IMG/VR virus record: IMGVR_UViG_3300019776_000179
Coordinates: 1-25,939 of that record
Length of the DNA: 25,939 nt
Reading direction: 5' to 3' (one strand)
Source: a virus
Positions 8,057-15,968 of this stretch are shown here, piece after piece (position 1 is the stretch's first letter; every line of letters starts with the position of its first letter). A model generated the notes under the pieces. That model did no database searches, was not told the origin of the DNA, and saw only the letters and a list, made by a program, of their open reading frames with translations. Both the position numbers and the translations under genes were made by a program.

Positions 8057-8686
8057 ATGGATTGGACAAAGCCTTGGTGGAAAGTTTTGGCTGAAAATGG
8101 CGGCTTAAACATTCCGAGCGGTCGAAACCCTGCTTTTGCCAATAGCCAAGTAGGATTGAACCCATTGGCTTCTCGTTATGCTGGTCCGCCGATGGATGAG
8201 GCGGCAACAGAACGAGCTATTTTGGGGCAAGCGCCGCGCGCCGAGATACCGCAAACGCCGTCAGAATTATATGCGCTTCAGCCGCAGGCCGCACCAAACT
8301 GGCCCGTTCCCGTTCCTCCAGAGTTGATCCGCACGGGAGGCGCTGGGGGTGGTTTCCGCGACAGTAACATTGAAGACGCTACCGGAATGACAGGTGGCGG
8401 CGGACTTTTAACGGGCGGGGCTGGCGGCGGCATGCGCGACAGCAACATTCAGGACGCCACGGGAACAACAGGCGGAAATTCTGGCGCAAATGTTGCCGCT
8501 AAGGGTTTTGATTGGGATGGCCTTTCAAGCGGCCTCGGCCAGCTTGGCAAGGGTATGAAAAGTACAAAGAACAACGATGAAATCCGCGCGCCAGCAATGG
8601 GCGATGATAGCGGTCAACGTATGGCGGCAGCCTCGCAGCTTTGGCAGGCCGTCATGAACAAACGCAAACCGAAGGGGCTGATCTGA
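8057..8686 (+). CDS. Gly-rich phage protein with internal duplication
   Basis: A 209-aa protein of low complexity. Residues 93-114 and 119-140 are a near-exact tandem repeat, TGGAGGGFRDSNIEDATG and TGGAGGGMRDSNIQDATG, each followed by a Gly-rich spacer. Flanks are rich in Pro, Ala and Gly; the C-terminus is basic (MNKRKPKGLI). No fold, membrane segment or catalytic motif is recognised. It is coupled to the next gene through a TGATG overlap and lies among ejection-type genes, so a minor virion or assembly protein is likely. Confidence 0.6.
   Translation: MDWTKPWWKVLAENGGLNIPSGRNPAFANSQVGLNPLASRYAGPPMDEAATERAILGQAPRAEIPQTPSELYALQPQAAPNWPVPVPPELIRTGGAGGGFRDSNIEDATGMTGGGGLLTGGAGGGMRDSNIQDATGTTGGNSGANVAAKGFDWDGLSSGLGQLGKGMKSTKNNDEIRAPAMGDDSGQRMAAASQLWQAVMNKRKPKGLI
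8333..8476 (+). repeat. Tandem ~78-bp duplication within a phage gene
   Basis: Bases 8333-8398 and 8411-8476 encode two copies of a 22-residue Gly-rich unit (core RDSNI[EQ]DATG). The copies are 78 bases apart and have diverged mostly at third codon positions, so the duplication is old and the protein sequence has been kept. Confidence 0.7.
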
Positions 8687-9783
8687 TGGGTCTGCTTGAT
8701 ATGATTTATGGTAATCAGCCGCAGGCTCAGCAAGCTGGTCAAGCTGCGGTTGATCCGAATGCCATCAACCCGATTTGGGGTGTGCCTGAAGCGCTCATTC
8801 AGGAAATGAAGAAAGAGCAGCAAAAGGCCGAAATGAGCCAAGCATGGTCTAACCTGTTTGGTGGTGCGGCCAATATCGCGCGCGGCGCGCAGGGCGGACC
8901 GCCAATCTATGATGCCGCATCGGCTGCGGGTGATCCTAATGCTGCCATGGATGGCCTTGCTAAGCGCGTGATGATGTTCTCGCAATTGCGCCAGAATTAC
9001 GAGACACAGGCGCAGCGTCAGGCGCTTAATAAAATGCTGCCGGAACTGTCAAAAAAGCTCGGCATTGATCCCGCCGTTCTTAATGCGTTGCCTGATGCCA
9101 CCAAGCAGGAATTGGCTCTTAAAGCCATCCAAGGAAACCCGGCAGAACAGGTCACGTTGGAATTGCCAGAAGGCAAGATTACGGCGCTTAAACAGCGTGA
9201 TCCCAATAGTCCAACAGGTTTCCGTTATACCAATATTGATGGCCAGCCGCTGAATATGGCGCAAATTCAGCAACAGATTGGTGACGCCTCTGCGAATAAG
9301 AAGGCGCGTGAGGCGGAAGGCACGGCACGCGGTGAAAAACGTGCAGGCCTTGAAACAACTCTGAATGGCTTGGATAACATGAATGGGCTTGTCCAATCGG
9401 TTTTGGATGACCCCAATCTGCCGAAGGCTGTGGGTGCGATTTGGAATCGTGGCTGGTCAATGGTTCCCGGTACTGACGAGTATGGTACGGCTCAGCGCAT
9501 TGAACAGCTTAAGAGCAATGCGTTCCTGTCAAGTATTCAGCAAATGCGTGGCATGGGCTCTCTGTCCAATGCTGAAGGCATGAAGGTAGAAGCCGCGCTA
9601 GGCCGCCTTAACGCCGCGCAAAGCGAGAAAGATTTTAGGCAGTCTTTGGTTGATGTTCAGAAATCAATCGGTCGCCTGCGCGATGTTGCCATGAAAGAGG
9701 CTGGGGTTATGCCAGCTACGCCATCTGGCGGAAGTGAATGGACGGACCTCGGCAACGGCCTCAAAATCCGTAAGGTGCAGTAA
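8686..9783 (+). CDS. Putative internal virion protein (365 aa)
   Basis: ATG 8686 overlaps the preceding stop (TGATG); an in-frame ATG 45 bases upstream lies inside the previous gene and is less likely. The 365-aa product is almost wholly helical and rich in Gln, Ala and Lys (QPQAQQAGQAAVDPN, EMKKEQQKAEMSQAWSNLF). It has a short Gly/Ala segment at 60-85 and a charged middle (KKAREAEGTARGEKRAGLE). There is no signal peptide or enzyme motif. By order (transglycosylase, this gene, two larger ones) it matches the set of internal or ejection proteins that podoviruses send into the cell with their DNA. Function is inferred from place and composition. Confidence 0.6.
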   Translation: MGLLDMIYGNQPQAQQAGQAAVDPNAINPIWGVPEALIQEMKKEQQKAEMSQAWSNLFGGAANIARGAQGGPPIYDAASAAGDPNAAMDGLAKRVMMFSQLRQNYETQAQRQALNKMLPELSKKLGIDPAVLNALPDATKQELALKAIQGNPAEQVTLELPEGKITALKQRDPNSPTGFRYTNIDGQPLNMAQIQQQIGDASANKKAREAEGTARGEKRAGLETTLNGLDNMNGLVQSVLDDPNLPKAVGAIWNRGWSMVPGTDEYGTAQRIEQLKSNAFLSSIQQMRGMGSLSNAEGMKVEAALGRLNAAQSEKDFRQSLVDVQKSIGRLRDVAMKEAGVMPATPSGGSEWTDLGNGLKIRKVQ

Positions 9784-11484
9784 ATGGCGCGCTTTCAAAT
9801 CCAAGGCCCTGATGGCCTCTATGAGCTTGAAGCCCCGAATGAGCAGGCCGCGATGGCCGTCATTCAGCAAAGTTTTGGAGCGCCGCAGCAATCATCCATT
9901 AAAGCGGTTGCTGGTCCTGAGCCAGACAACACGCCATTGCAAGACAAGGACTGGAATGCGCTTGCCAAGCGGATCAATGACGCCGAAGCGCAGTCAGTCG
10001 GCCCATTGCGTCCGCAGGATCGTGAGGTCGTGCGCCAAATGGAAGCGCGCCGTCAGGGCGATCTTTACGGCAACGCACAAGGCAAGGACAAGAATTTAGA
10101 AGTCGGCCTCAAAAGTGCTGCTAATACGTTTGGTCTGAGCACGCCGCAAGCCTTTGAAGCTAAATTCATGCAGGATGCTTTGCCTTATGCAGAAGCGCAT
10201 GAGTTCATCAAAGCGCAGGATGCAGCAAAGGCGCGTAATAACCCAACAGGGGCGATGGCTGGAACCGTTGCAGGAGCCTTGGCTCAAGGTCTTATTTTGC
10301 CTGTTGGCGGTGCGGCGTCCGCCGCCGCGCGGATCGGTCAGGCTGGCGTGATGGGCGCTGGTTTGGCAGGCGCTGAATCGGCTATCCGTAACCGTGCTGA
10401 CATGGGCGAAGTTGTGTCAGACATGGGTAAGGGTGCCGCGTTTGGCGCTGCGGGTGGTGTCGCAGGTGAGGCTATTGCCAATGCAATTGGCGGGGCAACG
10501 CGCTTTGCTAAGAATAGCTCGGTGTTACGCAGCGCACCAACCCGTGACGAGTTAAAAGCGGCAGAAAAAGCAGCTTATGCGGCGGCTGATTTGCCTAACA
10601 CAACGGTTACGCAGCCAGCTATGCAGCGCCTTGCAACAGAAGTGCGGTCTAATTTGGCGGCGGCTAATGCCGATCCATTGATTGCACCAACGGCGGCGCG
10701 TGTTGCTGATCGTGTCACGGAGCAGGCAACGTCGCCACAAGCGTTGCAACAGGTCGAAAATCTCCGCAAATTGTCAGGCCGAATCGGAAATAAGCTGGTT
10801 GCGCCAGAAGATTTGCGTGGCGGTCAAAACATCGTCAACTCAATTGATGATTTCTACAGCCGCCTTACACCGGCTGATGTGATTGGTCGTGACCCGCAAG
10901 CCAGTGTTGCTAAGTTGCTAGAAGCACGTGCTGCCTCAGCAGCAGGAAAGCGTAGCGATACGATCACAACAGCAGTTGAGAAGGCTGAACGTCAAGCCTC
11001 TAAAGGAGGGTCTGGCGCAAATCTTGACAATGCTATTCGCCAGCGGATTGCAAGCCTTTTGGATAATCCCAATAAAACGCGCGGCTTTTCTGAGGCTGAA
11101 AAACAGCAGATGCAGCGCATTGTTGAGGGCGGAAGCCTGCAAAATCTATTGCGTCTTCTTGGCAAGTTTGATGCGACAGGTGTTGTCTCAACGGGCGTTG
11201 GTGGCGGCGCACTTTATGGTGCAGGCAAAGCGGCTGGCTTGGAAGACAAGGAAGCGTTGGCGTTGGCTGGAACAGGCATTCTTGGAGCCAAAGGGGCTCG
11301 CTATGGTGCGGAAGCATTAGGCCGACGTAATGTTGATGTGCTGGATGCTATGATCCGCGCGCGCGGTGCAGGCCAAACAGTCGCCAATCCAAATCAGTTG
11401 CCAAATATCGCAGAACAGCTTCGCAAGCTCATTGCTGCCACCAGTGCAGCGTCGTACCCAGCTTATGCAAGTGGTAAGCCGTAA
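9784..11484 (+). CDS. Putative internal virion / DNA-ejection protein (566 aa)
   Basis: A 566-aa protein starting directly after the previous stop. The first 30 residues (ARFQIQGPDGLYELEAPNEQ then AAMAVIQQSFG) form a small domain frequent at the front of phage ejection-region proteins. Residues ~155-235 are a long Ala/Gly-rich, weakly hydrophobic zone (GTVAGALAQGLILPVGGAAS and on), and a second lies at ~468-500. Between them are helical charged stretches. Such glycine-alanine segments suit a protein that inserts in or crosses a membrane when DNA is injected. No enzyme motif is visible. The 3' end overlaps a leftward small gene by 56 bases, convergent. Confidence 0.6.
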   Translation: MARFQIQGPDGLYELEAPNEQAAMAVIQQSFGAPQQSSIKAVAGPEPDNTPLQDKDWNALAKRINDAEAQSVGPLRPQDREVVRQMEARRQGDLYGNAQGKDKNLEVGLKSAANTFGLSTPQAFEAKFMQDALPYAEAHEFIKAQDAAKARNNPTGAMAGTVAGALAQGLILPVGGAASAAARIGQAGVMGAGLAGAESAIRNRADMGEVVSDMGKGAAFGAAGGVAGEAIANAIGGATRFAKNSSVLRSAPTRDELKAAEKAAYAAADLPNTTVTQPAMQRLATEVRSNLAAANADPLIAPTAARVADRVTEQATSPQALQQVENLRKLSGRIGNKLVAPEDLRGGQNIVNSIDDFYSRLTPADVIGRDPQASVAKLLEARAASAAGKRSDTITTAVEKAERQASKGGSGANLDNAIRQRIASLLDNPNKTRGFSEAEKQQMQRIVEGGSLQNLLRLLGKFDATGVVSTGVGGGALYGAGKAAGLEDKEALALAGTGILGAKGARYGAEALGRRNVDVLDAMIRARGAGQTVANPNQLPNIAEQLRKLIAATSAASYPAYASGKP

Positions 11485-11560
11485 GGCCGATCATCAAGCC
11501 TAATTGGCCGAGAACATAGGCCCAAATCTTCGGCCACCATTTGCGCCACCATTCGCGCAT
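11429..11560 (-). CDS. Leftward single-span membrane microprotein (43 aa)
   Basis: A 43-aa frame from ATG at 11560 down to 11429: M-REWWRKWWPK, a hydrophobic helix (WAYVLGQLGLMIGLTAYHL) and a short tail ending WWQQ. Its ATG overlaps the stop of the upstream leftward gene (TAATG), with GAGAAG ahead, a coupling unlikely by chance. The Trp/Arg/Lys-rich front and one membrane span suit an antiholin, holin partner or superinfection-exclusion protein, but none can be chosen. It overlaps the convergent 566-aa gene by 56 bases. Support is start coupling and composition only. Confidence 0.5.
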   Translation of the reverse strand: MREWWRKWWPKIWAYVLGQLGLMIGLTAYHLHKLGTTLHWWQQ

Positions 11561-11757
11561 TAACTTCTCACCATGTAGCCCATTGCGAACGCCCATACCA
11601 TCGCAAAGGCTGTGAAGAAAATCTGCACTTCGGCAGATACCCCGGCCCAAATCGCCGCAGAAGTCGCGATTGCAAAGGCTGGAACCATGAATAGCAACGT
11701 GACCATGGCCGCGACAATAAGAACGCGCGGCGTCACTTGCATTTGATTAGAGTGCAA
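11560..11757 (-). CDS. Leftward two-span membrane microprotein (65 aa)
   Basis: The leftward frame has a strong ribosome site (GGGAGGTGG) eight bases before a TTG at 11757; starting there gives 65 aa, while ATG 11742 would give 60 aa without a good site. Two transmembrane helices are clear: VLIVAAMVTLLFMVPAFAIA and a second ending AFAMVWAFAMGYMV, with a short WAGVSAEVQ turn between. Its stop overlaps the start of the 43-aa leftward gene. The TTG lies two bases from the rightward TTG of the phosphoesterase gene, so the two genes start back to back. A holin-like or exclusion function is possible; none is shown. Confidence 0.55.
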   Translation of the reverse strand: MHSNQMQVTPRVLIVAAMVTLLFMVPAFAIATSAAIWAGVSAEVQIFFTAFAMVWAFAMGYMVRS

Positions 11758-11759
11758 AT

Positions 11760-12818
11760 TTGCCACCTCCCTTACCACGCGATGAAATCCGCGCGGCCCG
11801 TAAGGCTGCCGTTGAAAACGCCCTGATGCGAGGCTTTGAGCGCGGAGCGGCCTTTGCTGAAGCCTCTCGGCAATTGGACTGTGCAAGGTCAACGCTGATT
11901 GCATGGTCGCAGATTGAGGAACGTGAAGAAAGCAGGGGGCAGCACAACTATAGCGTTGATTGGTCGCTCTTTGCGCCCGCGGATATTGTGCTTGACCTAC
12001 CTCCGGCGGAACGCCCGAGAATACGAGTTAAGGCACATTCTGAGTCACAAGCCGATGGACCGATTTATCGGGTATGCGCTATTGGCGATTTGCATGACAG
12101 CCCGCACCTTAGCGACAAATCCCGGTTTACATGGATTGCCCGCCATATCGGTGAGACGCGGCCTGATCGGGTTGTGCAGATTGGTGACTGGGCCAGCTTT
12201 GACAGCGTAAGCCGTCACGATGCACCCGGTTCAATCAAGCAGAAAATGCGCCCATCAATCGCGGCGGATTTTGAGAGCTTGGAAGAAAGCCTGAGCCTGA
12301 TCTGGAAGGAATTAGGCAACGTTGCCATTCCGCGCGATGTGACGCTTGGCAACCATGAGGAACGGTTGCTGAGGGCCGAAGGTGCAACGGCAGAAATGGT
12401 TGGCCTCCTATGGCCGCGTCTTTACGAGACCTTTGCCCGCTATGGTTGGACCGCGCACGACCCGTACAAGTACCTGTACATCGGATCGGTTGGTTTTACG
12501 CATGTGCCCCTCAACACCATGGGGCGGCCTTACGGCGGCAAGACTAGCGAAAACCAGATCATCAACGATACAACGGTGAGCCTCGTCTATGGGCATACAC
12601 ACCGTGCCAATGTGGTGAGCCGCCCGAAGATTGGCCCCGTCCCAAAATTGACGGTCCTGAACCTCGGCAGCGCCATGCCGCACGGCCATGTTGAGCCCTA
12701 CGCGCAGACTTCACTGACTGGATGGTCATACGGACTGTTCGACCTTGCTATTCAAGCGGGTCAGATCGTCGATCATCAATTTATCTCAATGCCGGAATTG
12801 GAAAGGAAATACGCATGA
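11760..12818 (+). CDS. HTH plus calcineurin-like metallophosphoesterase
   Basis: A 352-aa protein read from TTG 11760; the ribosome site is weak and ATG 11826 is an alternative. Residues ~10-50 look like a helix-turn-helix (RGAAFAEASRQLDCARSTLI). Residues ~100-330 are a calcineurin-like phosphoesterase with all metal motifs: Asp110 and His112 in IGDLHDS, Asp143 in QIGDWAS, Asn198-His199 in LGNHEE, His248, and GHTH at 278-281. It should bind two metals and hydrolyse a phosphomono- or diester, perhaps on nucleic acid. HTH plus phosphoesterase proteins recur in alphaproteobacterial phages. The stop overlaps the next start (ATGA). The substrate is unknown. Confidence 0.8.
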   Translation: MPPPLPRDEIRAARKAAVENALMRGFERGAAFAEASRQLDCARSTLIAWSQIEEREESRGQHNYSVDWSLFAPADIVLDLPPAERPRIRVKAHSESQADGPIYRVCAIGDLHDSPHLSDKSRFTWIARHIGETRPDRVVQIGDWASFDSVSRHDAPGSIKQKMRPSIAADFESLEESLSLIWKELGNVAIPRDVTLGNHEERLLRAEGATAEMVGLLWPRLYETFARYGWTAHDPYKYLYIGSVGFTHVPLNTMGRPYGGKTSENQIINDTTVSLVYGHTHRANVVSRPKIGPVPKLTVLNLGSAMPHGHVEPYAQTSLTGWSYGLFDLAIQAGQIVDHQFISMPELERKYA

Positions 12819-13051
12819 GCCTTGGTGGATATGTGCGCGCTGAATTGTTGCCATTGCACGATGGCAATGTGGAGAAAGCGTTTGCGGATCTGTGCGAGCG
12901 GTTTGCCAATTTGTCGGTCCTACTTGAGCGATCCGACCGTCTCCGGTCCTATGCCTATGCGCGTGAGATGCCGCCAAAAGCAGGCGTGATTGATGATGTG
13001 CCAGAGCCCATCACGGATGACTGGATCAAGACCGGTCAAGGAGCAGACTAA
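12815..13051 (+). CDS. Small phage protein (78 aa)
   Basis: ATG 12815 overlaps the phosphoesterase stop (ATGA) and is preferred to an in-frame ATG 93 bases upstream. The 78-aa product is acidic and mostly helical (DGNVEKAFADLCERFANLSV, then LLERSDRLRSYAYAREM). It has no membrane segment or known motif. Its stop overlaps the start of the 772-aa gene (TAATG). Coupling on both sides suggests it acts with the phosphoesterase or the large virion protein, but nothing in the sequence says which. Confidence 0.6.
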   Translation: MSLGGYVRAELLPLHDGNVEKAFADLCERFANLSVLLERSDRLRSYAYAREMPPKAGVIDDVPEPITDDWIKTGQGAD

Positions 13052-15369
13052 TGGCTGGGCTTCTCGACTTTGATATTGACCCATTGACTGGAATGCCGAT
13101 CAAGCGTGCGCCTGACCTTAAGCAAGAGCCAATCTCGCTTGATCCAAGCATTGAAGGTTATCGTCCAAGTTGGCGAGAAAGCCTTGCCGGATGGATGATG
13201 GGCGACGAAAGACCGTCGGTCGCACGTTATAATTTCGTGACGGGGCTCCTTGGAACTTCGGGAACGCCAGGATCTGAACGCCTCAATGTGGCAGACTTTA
13301 CGCCCGCAGGCATGGCGTTTGCGGGCAATGAATTTGCCAGAGCGAAAGATACCGGCGATGCATTAGGCGCCGTGCAAGCAGCCGCTGGGATGATCCCTGG
13401 TGCTAAGCCAGCGGCAGGGGCCGCAAAAAGCGCAGCAAGCCAAGTGATCCGCCGATCGACTGAGTTGCCAGCGATCCGTGAGATGCCTGTGAATGATGCG
13501 ATTGCTGTAGCGCGTAAAGAACCGCATCTGATTAAATCGGGGGATCAATCGGAAGGATTTTACATCGGCAGCCCGCGCGAAATTCAAAGCAAGCGCGGCC
13601 TCACCAATAAACGAAACGAGTTTGATGCCTATGTGGCAGCGGACGCGCGCGGCGGCGATTGGTACGATCGCTATCGCAATTCGGTTGCAGAGGTCACTGG
13701 GAACGATCCCAAGCAGAACTTGTGGATGTCAAACCTTCAAGGCCAAATGTCGGCTGGTGTTGACCCCGGTTCGGAGTTGGCGTTTTCAATCAAAGAGAAC
13801 AACAGTGCCTTGGCTGGTATGCCTGTTAAAGCAGCGCGTCCAGCCCAGCATGAGGCCTTTCTCAAAGCGCTTGCAGAAAATAATCCGTATGCCATGCAAT
13901 TAGGCGATAAGACGGGCGAATATGCTCGCTTGGTCAACCCTGATCAGGGCCGCCCCGCTGGCGCCACGGGCGTGAATGATTTCCGTCATGCGCGCAACTG
14001 GGGCTATACGGAAGCCTCTGGCGAAGCACAACGTGATGCGCTCACGCAGGCACAGCACAAATTCCTTGATTATGAAACCGCGCTCGCGGTCGATCGGGCC
14101 AATAAAGCGCAATTGGCAGGCCGTTCAAATTGGACTGGCGAGCAGTTACAGGCGGCGCCGTGGGTGCGTCAGAAAGCGTATGCGATCCTTGATCAGCGCC
14201 CAAATATGGTTCAGGCGCGCATGAAAGAAGCGCAAGCCATGCTTGAAAATGGCTATGGCACAAACTCTGGCAAGCAGCCAACGGTTGAGCAGTTAGCGCG
14301 TGAATTGGCGTATGAAGATGCTTTCCCGATTGCCAACCGCACGATCGGCGATTTCTTCGATAAGCACACCGCCTTTGCAACTTATGAAGCACAGCCCGGT
14401 CCTAGTACGCGTCATTTGAGTGGCTCAATGAATGCGTCCGAAGCTGATCGTGCAGCCTTCGCCAATGATCCACGATCGACATGGGCAAATGCACCGGGTA
14501 ATCGCGATGCGATCTATAGCGGTCTGACAGTAGGCGATACGGGCGCCGGCATGCGCGTGCGTCCGACGCAGAAAATGCAGGGGCTGTATCAGCCGCCCGG
14601 TGGATTATTGGAAACAAATCCCGGCGAGGTGGCGCGTCCCTTGGTGGCGTTCGATGCATTGGAGGGCGGGACGAAAGCCCTCCCAGCCTTTGATCGGGCT
14701 ATGCTCAATGCTGGCGAAGCTACCCGCGCTTACATTGACGCGCAGGATGCTGGTGCCGCGCATAAGGTTTGGCAGGGCGGACGAGCAAAAGATTCTAATA
14801 GTCTGTTTATTCCACAAAATGGCCCAGCCACAAAAGAACAGCTTTTGGCCGTCCAGAATGCCGCGAAAAAATACGGCCTTGGCGATGTGGTCGATACTGG
14901 GCAGGGCCTCACGGTCACGCAGTTTTATCCCGGCGCCCCAGACATGAAAAACCCAAAGGGCTTGTTAACGGATATTACAGCGGCTTCACCGACAACAGGC
15001 AAAGCTGAACGGGTCAAAGTGGACAGCATCTATCAAGACTTTGTTGATAGCTGGAAGCAGCCAGAAGGATCGGGCAATGCCACGCGGCAACTTCTAAAAG
15101 AGTTGAACGTCACACCGCAGATCCGCGAGGCATTCGACAAAAACCCGTATATCGCTCAAAACGCTTTGGCTCGCCTTGAGCGCGATGAAGCATGGTCAAA
15201 GCAATGGGGCGCTACTCGTCAAGATATTCAAAATGCCCGCCGCATTATTGGCGAAGGGCCGGGATGGGTCAGTCGTCTTGATGAGGCATTGAAGAAGGGG
15301 ATGGTCCTGCCGGCGGTTGCTGGAGCCGTGCTTCTAGGCGCTTCAGCATCTCAGGATCGTGGAGAATAG
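13051..15369 (+). CDS. Very large putative virion/ejection protein (772 aa)
   Basis: The largest gene here (772 aa). The N-terminal ~130 residues carry a Gly/Ala zone (AVQAAAGMIPGAKPAAGAAK). The central part (residues ~150-560) is a soluble alpha/beta region with no motif I recognise (NDFRHARNWGYTEAS, KFLDYETALAVDRANK, RSNWTGEQLQAAPWVRQKAY). The C-terminus ends in a hydrophobic helix (MVLPAVAGAVLLGASAS). Size, order and the Ala/Gly-rich ends suit the biggest ejection protein, comparable in place to T7 gp16. The aromatic-rich middle could be an enzymatic or polymorphic effector domain. It starts in the preceding stop and its last 101 bases overlap a leftward gene. Confidence 0.6.
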   Translation: MAGLLDFDIDPLTGMPIKRAPDLKQEPISLDPSIEGYRPSWRESLAGWMMGDERPSVARYNFVTGLLGTSGTPGSERLNVADFTPAGMAFAGNEFARAKDTGDALGAVQAAAGMIPGAKPAAGAAKSAASQVIRRSTELPAIREMPVNDAIAVARKEPHLIKSGDQSEGFYIGSPREIQSKRGLTNKRNEFDAYVAADARGGDWYDRYRNSVAEVTGNDPKQNLWMSNLQGQMSAGVDPGSELAFSIKENNSALAGMPVKAARPAQHEAFLKALAENNPYAMQLGDKTGEYARLVNPDQGRPAGATGVNDFRHARNWGYTEASGEAQRDALTQAQHKFLDYETALAVDRANKAQLAGRSNWTGEQLQAAPWVRQKAYAILDQRPNMVQARMKEAQAMLENGYGTNSGKQPTVEQLARELAYEDAFPIANRTIGDFFDKHTAFATYEAQPGPSTRHLSGSMNASEADRAAFANDPRSTWANAPGNRDAIYSGLTVGDTGAGMRVRPTQKMQGLYQPPGGLLETNPGEVARPLVAFDALEGGTKALPAFDRAMLNAGEATRAYIDAQDAGAAHKVWQGGRAKDSNSLFIPQNGPATKEQLLAVQNAAKKYGLGDVVDTGQGLTVTQFYPGAPDMKNPKGLLTDITAASPTTGKAERVKVDSIYQDFVDSWKQPEGSGNATRQLLKELNVTPQIREAFDKNPYIAQNALARLERDEAWSKQWGATRQDIQNARRIIGEGPGWVSRLDEALKKGMVLPAVAGAVLLGASASQDRGE

Positions 15370-15475
15370 CAACCGGTCCACCCCCTATGCGGCGGTAGAA
15401 CTCCAGCTCTTCTTCCTCGGTGTAGGGCGGCTCATGCATTTCGGCGCCGTTAGGCAGTTTGAATGCGAGGACCAT
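15269..15475 (-). CDS. Small leftward hypothetical protein (68 aa)
   Basis: ATG 15475 has GGGAG eight bases upstream; a GTG six bases earlier is a weaker choice. The 68-aa product (MVLAFKLPNGAEMHEPPYTE, then EEELEFYRRIGGGPVAIL) is acidic, then proline-rich at the end (QQPPAGPSPSSMP). It has no membrane span or known motif. Its last ~100 bases lie opposite the 3' end of the 772-aa gene. It follows the 82-aa leftward gene by 36 bases and is probably co-transcribed with it. The good ribosome site and protein-like composition support a real gene. Confidence 0.6.
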   Translation of the reverse strand: MVLAFKLPNGAEMHEPPYTEEEELEFYRRIGGGPVAILHDPEMLKRLEARLQQPPAGPSPSSMPHQDD

Positions 15476-15511
15476 GATCACATCTCCCTTTCGCCTTACA
15501 ATACCACAAGC

Positions 15512-15760
15512 CTATTTTTGCCCTGACTCGTTTCGGGCCTTTTGTGTATTTCCGAGCAAGTCTGGCAGCTTGGCAATGACGGTCGCAATGCGCCGTGCCT
15601 CGTCGGGGCTAAGATGGTCGCGCTGCAACGTGCCCAGCCCGTCATAGTTGGATGGGAAATAGGTATAGGCCAAGGCCATGCCGTTGGCGTCACGGATGAT
15701 GTACGCGCCATCTGACTGGGTGACGGTCCACGGGCGGGGAAAGCGGCGGGGCTCGGCCAT
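15512..15760 (-). CDS. Small conserved leftward protein (82 aa, PWTV...ARRIA..IAKLP type)
   Basis: An 82-aa protein with a compact pattern: FPRPWTVTQSDGAYIIRDAN, then ALAYTYF and LSPDEARRIATVIAKLPDLL. This 'PW.V......YIV.DANG..LAY.YF........LT.DEARRIA..IAKLP.LL' layout is, from memory, very common as a small hypothetical in rhizobial genomes and their phages. It probably folds as a beta sheet followed by one helix. Function is unknown. A second leftward frame (15496-15711) overlaps it but has no such pattern. The ribosome site before the ATG is weak. It lies next to attP and may be a cargo gene. Confidence 0.7.
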   Translation of the reverse strand: MAEPRRFPRPWTVTQSDGAYIIRDANGMALAYTYFPSNYDGLGTLQRDHLSPDEARRIATVIAKLPDLLGNTQKARNESGQK

Positions 15761-15895
15761 GGCTTTTGTCGGTTTTGTCAGTGTCTCAGTGGGGCGTATT
15801 CAATCAAAATTTAGCGCGGATTCTCCCCATGCGAGAACAGAGCGCGGACAAAACTGTCTAACGCGTTTGTCTAACGCTCGTTTTGTTCTCTTTGG

Positions 15896-15921
15896 AAAAA
15901 GCGATTTTCATGAGGAAAATC
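15896..15921 (-). terminator. Rho-independent terminator carried with the tRNA 3' end
   Basis: Read leftward, GATTTTC-CTCAT-GAAAATC forms a perfect 7-bp stem with a 5-base loop, then GC and TTTTT. It begins three bases after the tRNA CCA, exactly where a tRNA gene's own terminator would lie. It is AT-rich, so of modest strength. Confidence 0.6.
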
Positions 15922-15924
15922 AGG

Positions 15925-15968
15925 TGGCTGGGGGACCTGGATTCGAACCAAGATTAACGGAGTCAGAG
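15925..15968 (-). other. Attachment core: 3' half of tRNA-Gln(CUG)
   Basis: Read leftward, the 44 bases are the 3' part of a tRNA: loop CTCTGAC with anticodon CTG, stem TCCGT, T arm CTTGG-TTCGAAT-CCAGG, acceptor strand TCCCCCA, discriminator G and encoded CCA. An A72 (pairing with U1) plus G73 is a tRNA-Gln hallmark. Identity stops at the anticodon loop: the bases upstream (CTAAACACCTAA) cannot form the 5' anticodon stem, so no complete tRNA is present. Integrases often use tRNA 3' halves as the crossover core so that the host tRNA is rebuilt on integration. Confidence 0.75.

Noticed and set aside
15496-15711. 71-aa leftward frame overlapping the 82-aa gene
   Set aside because: Shadow frame; the 82-aa frame carries the conserved-looking ARRIA..IAKLP pattern.
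15925-15968. A complete tRNA-Gln gene
   Set aside because: Only the 3' half from the anticodon loop onward is present; the D arm and 5' acceptor strand cannot be formed from the upstream bases.
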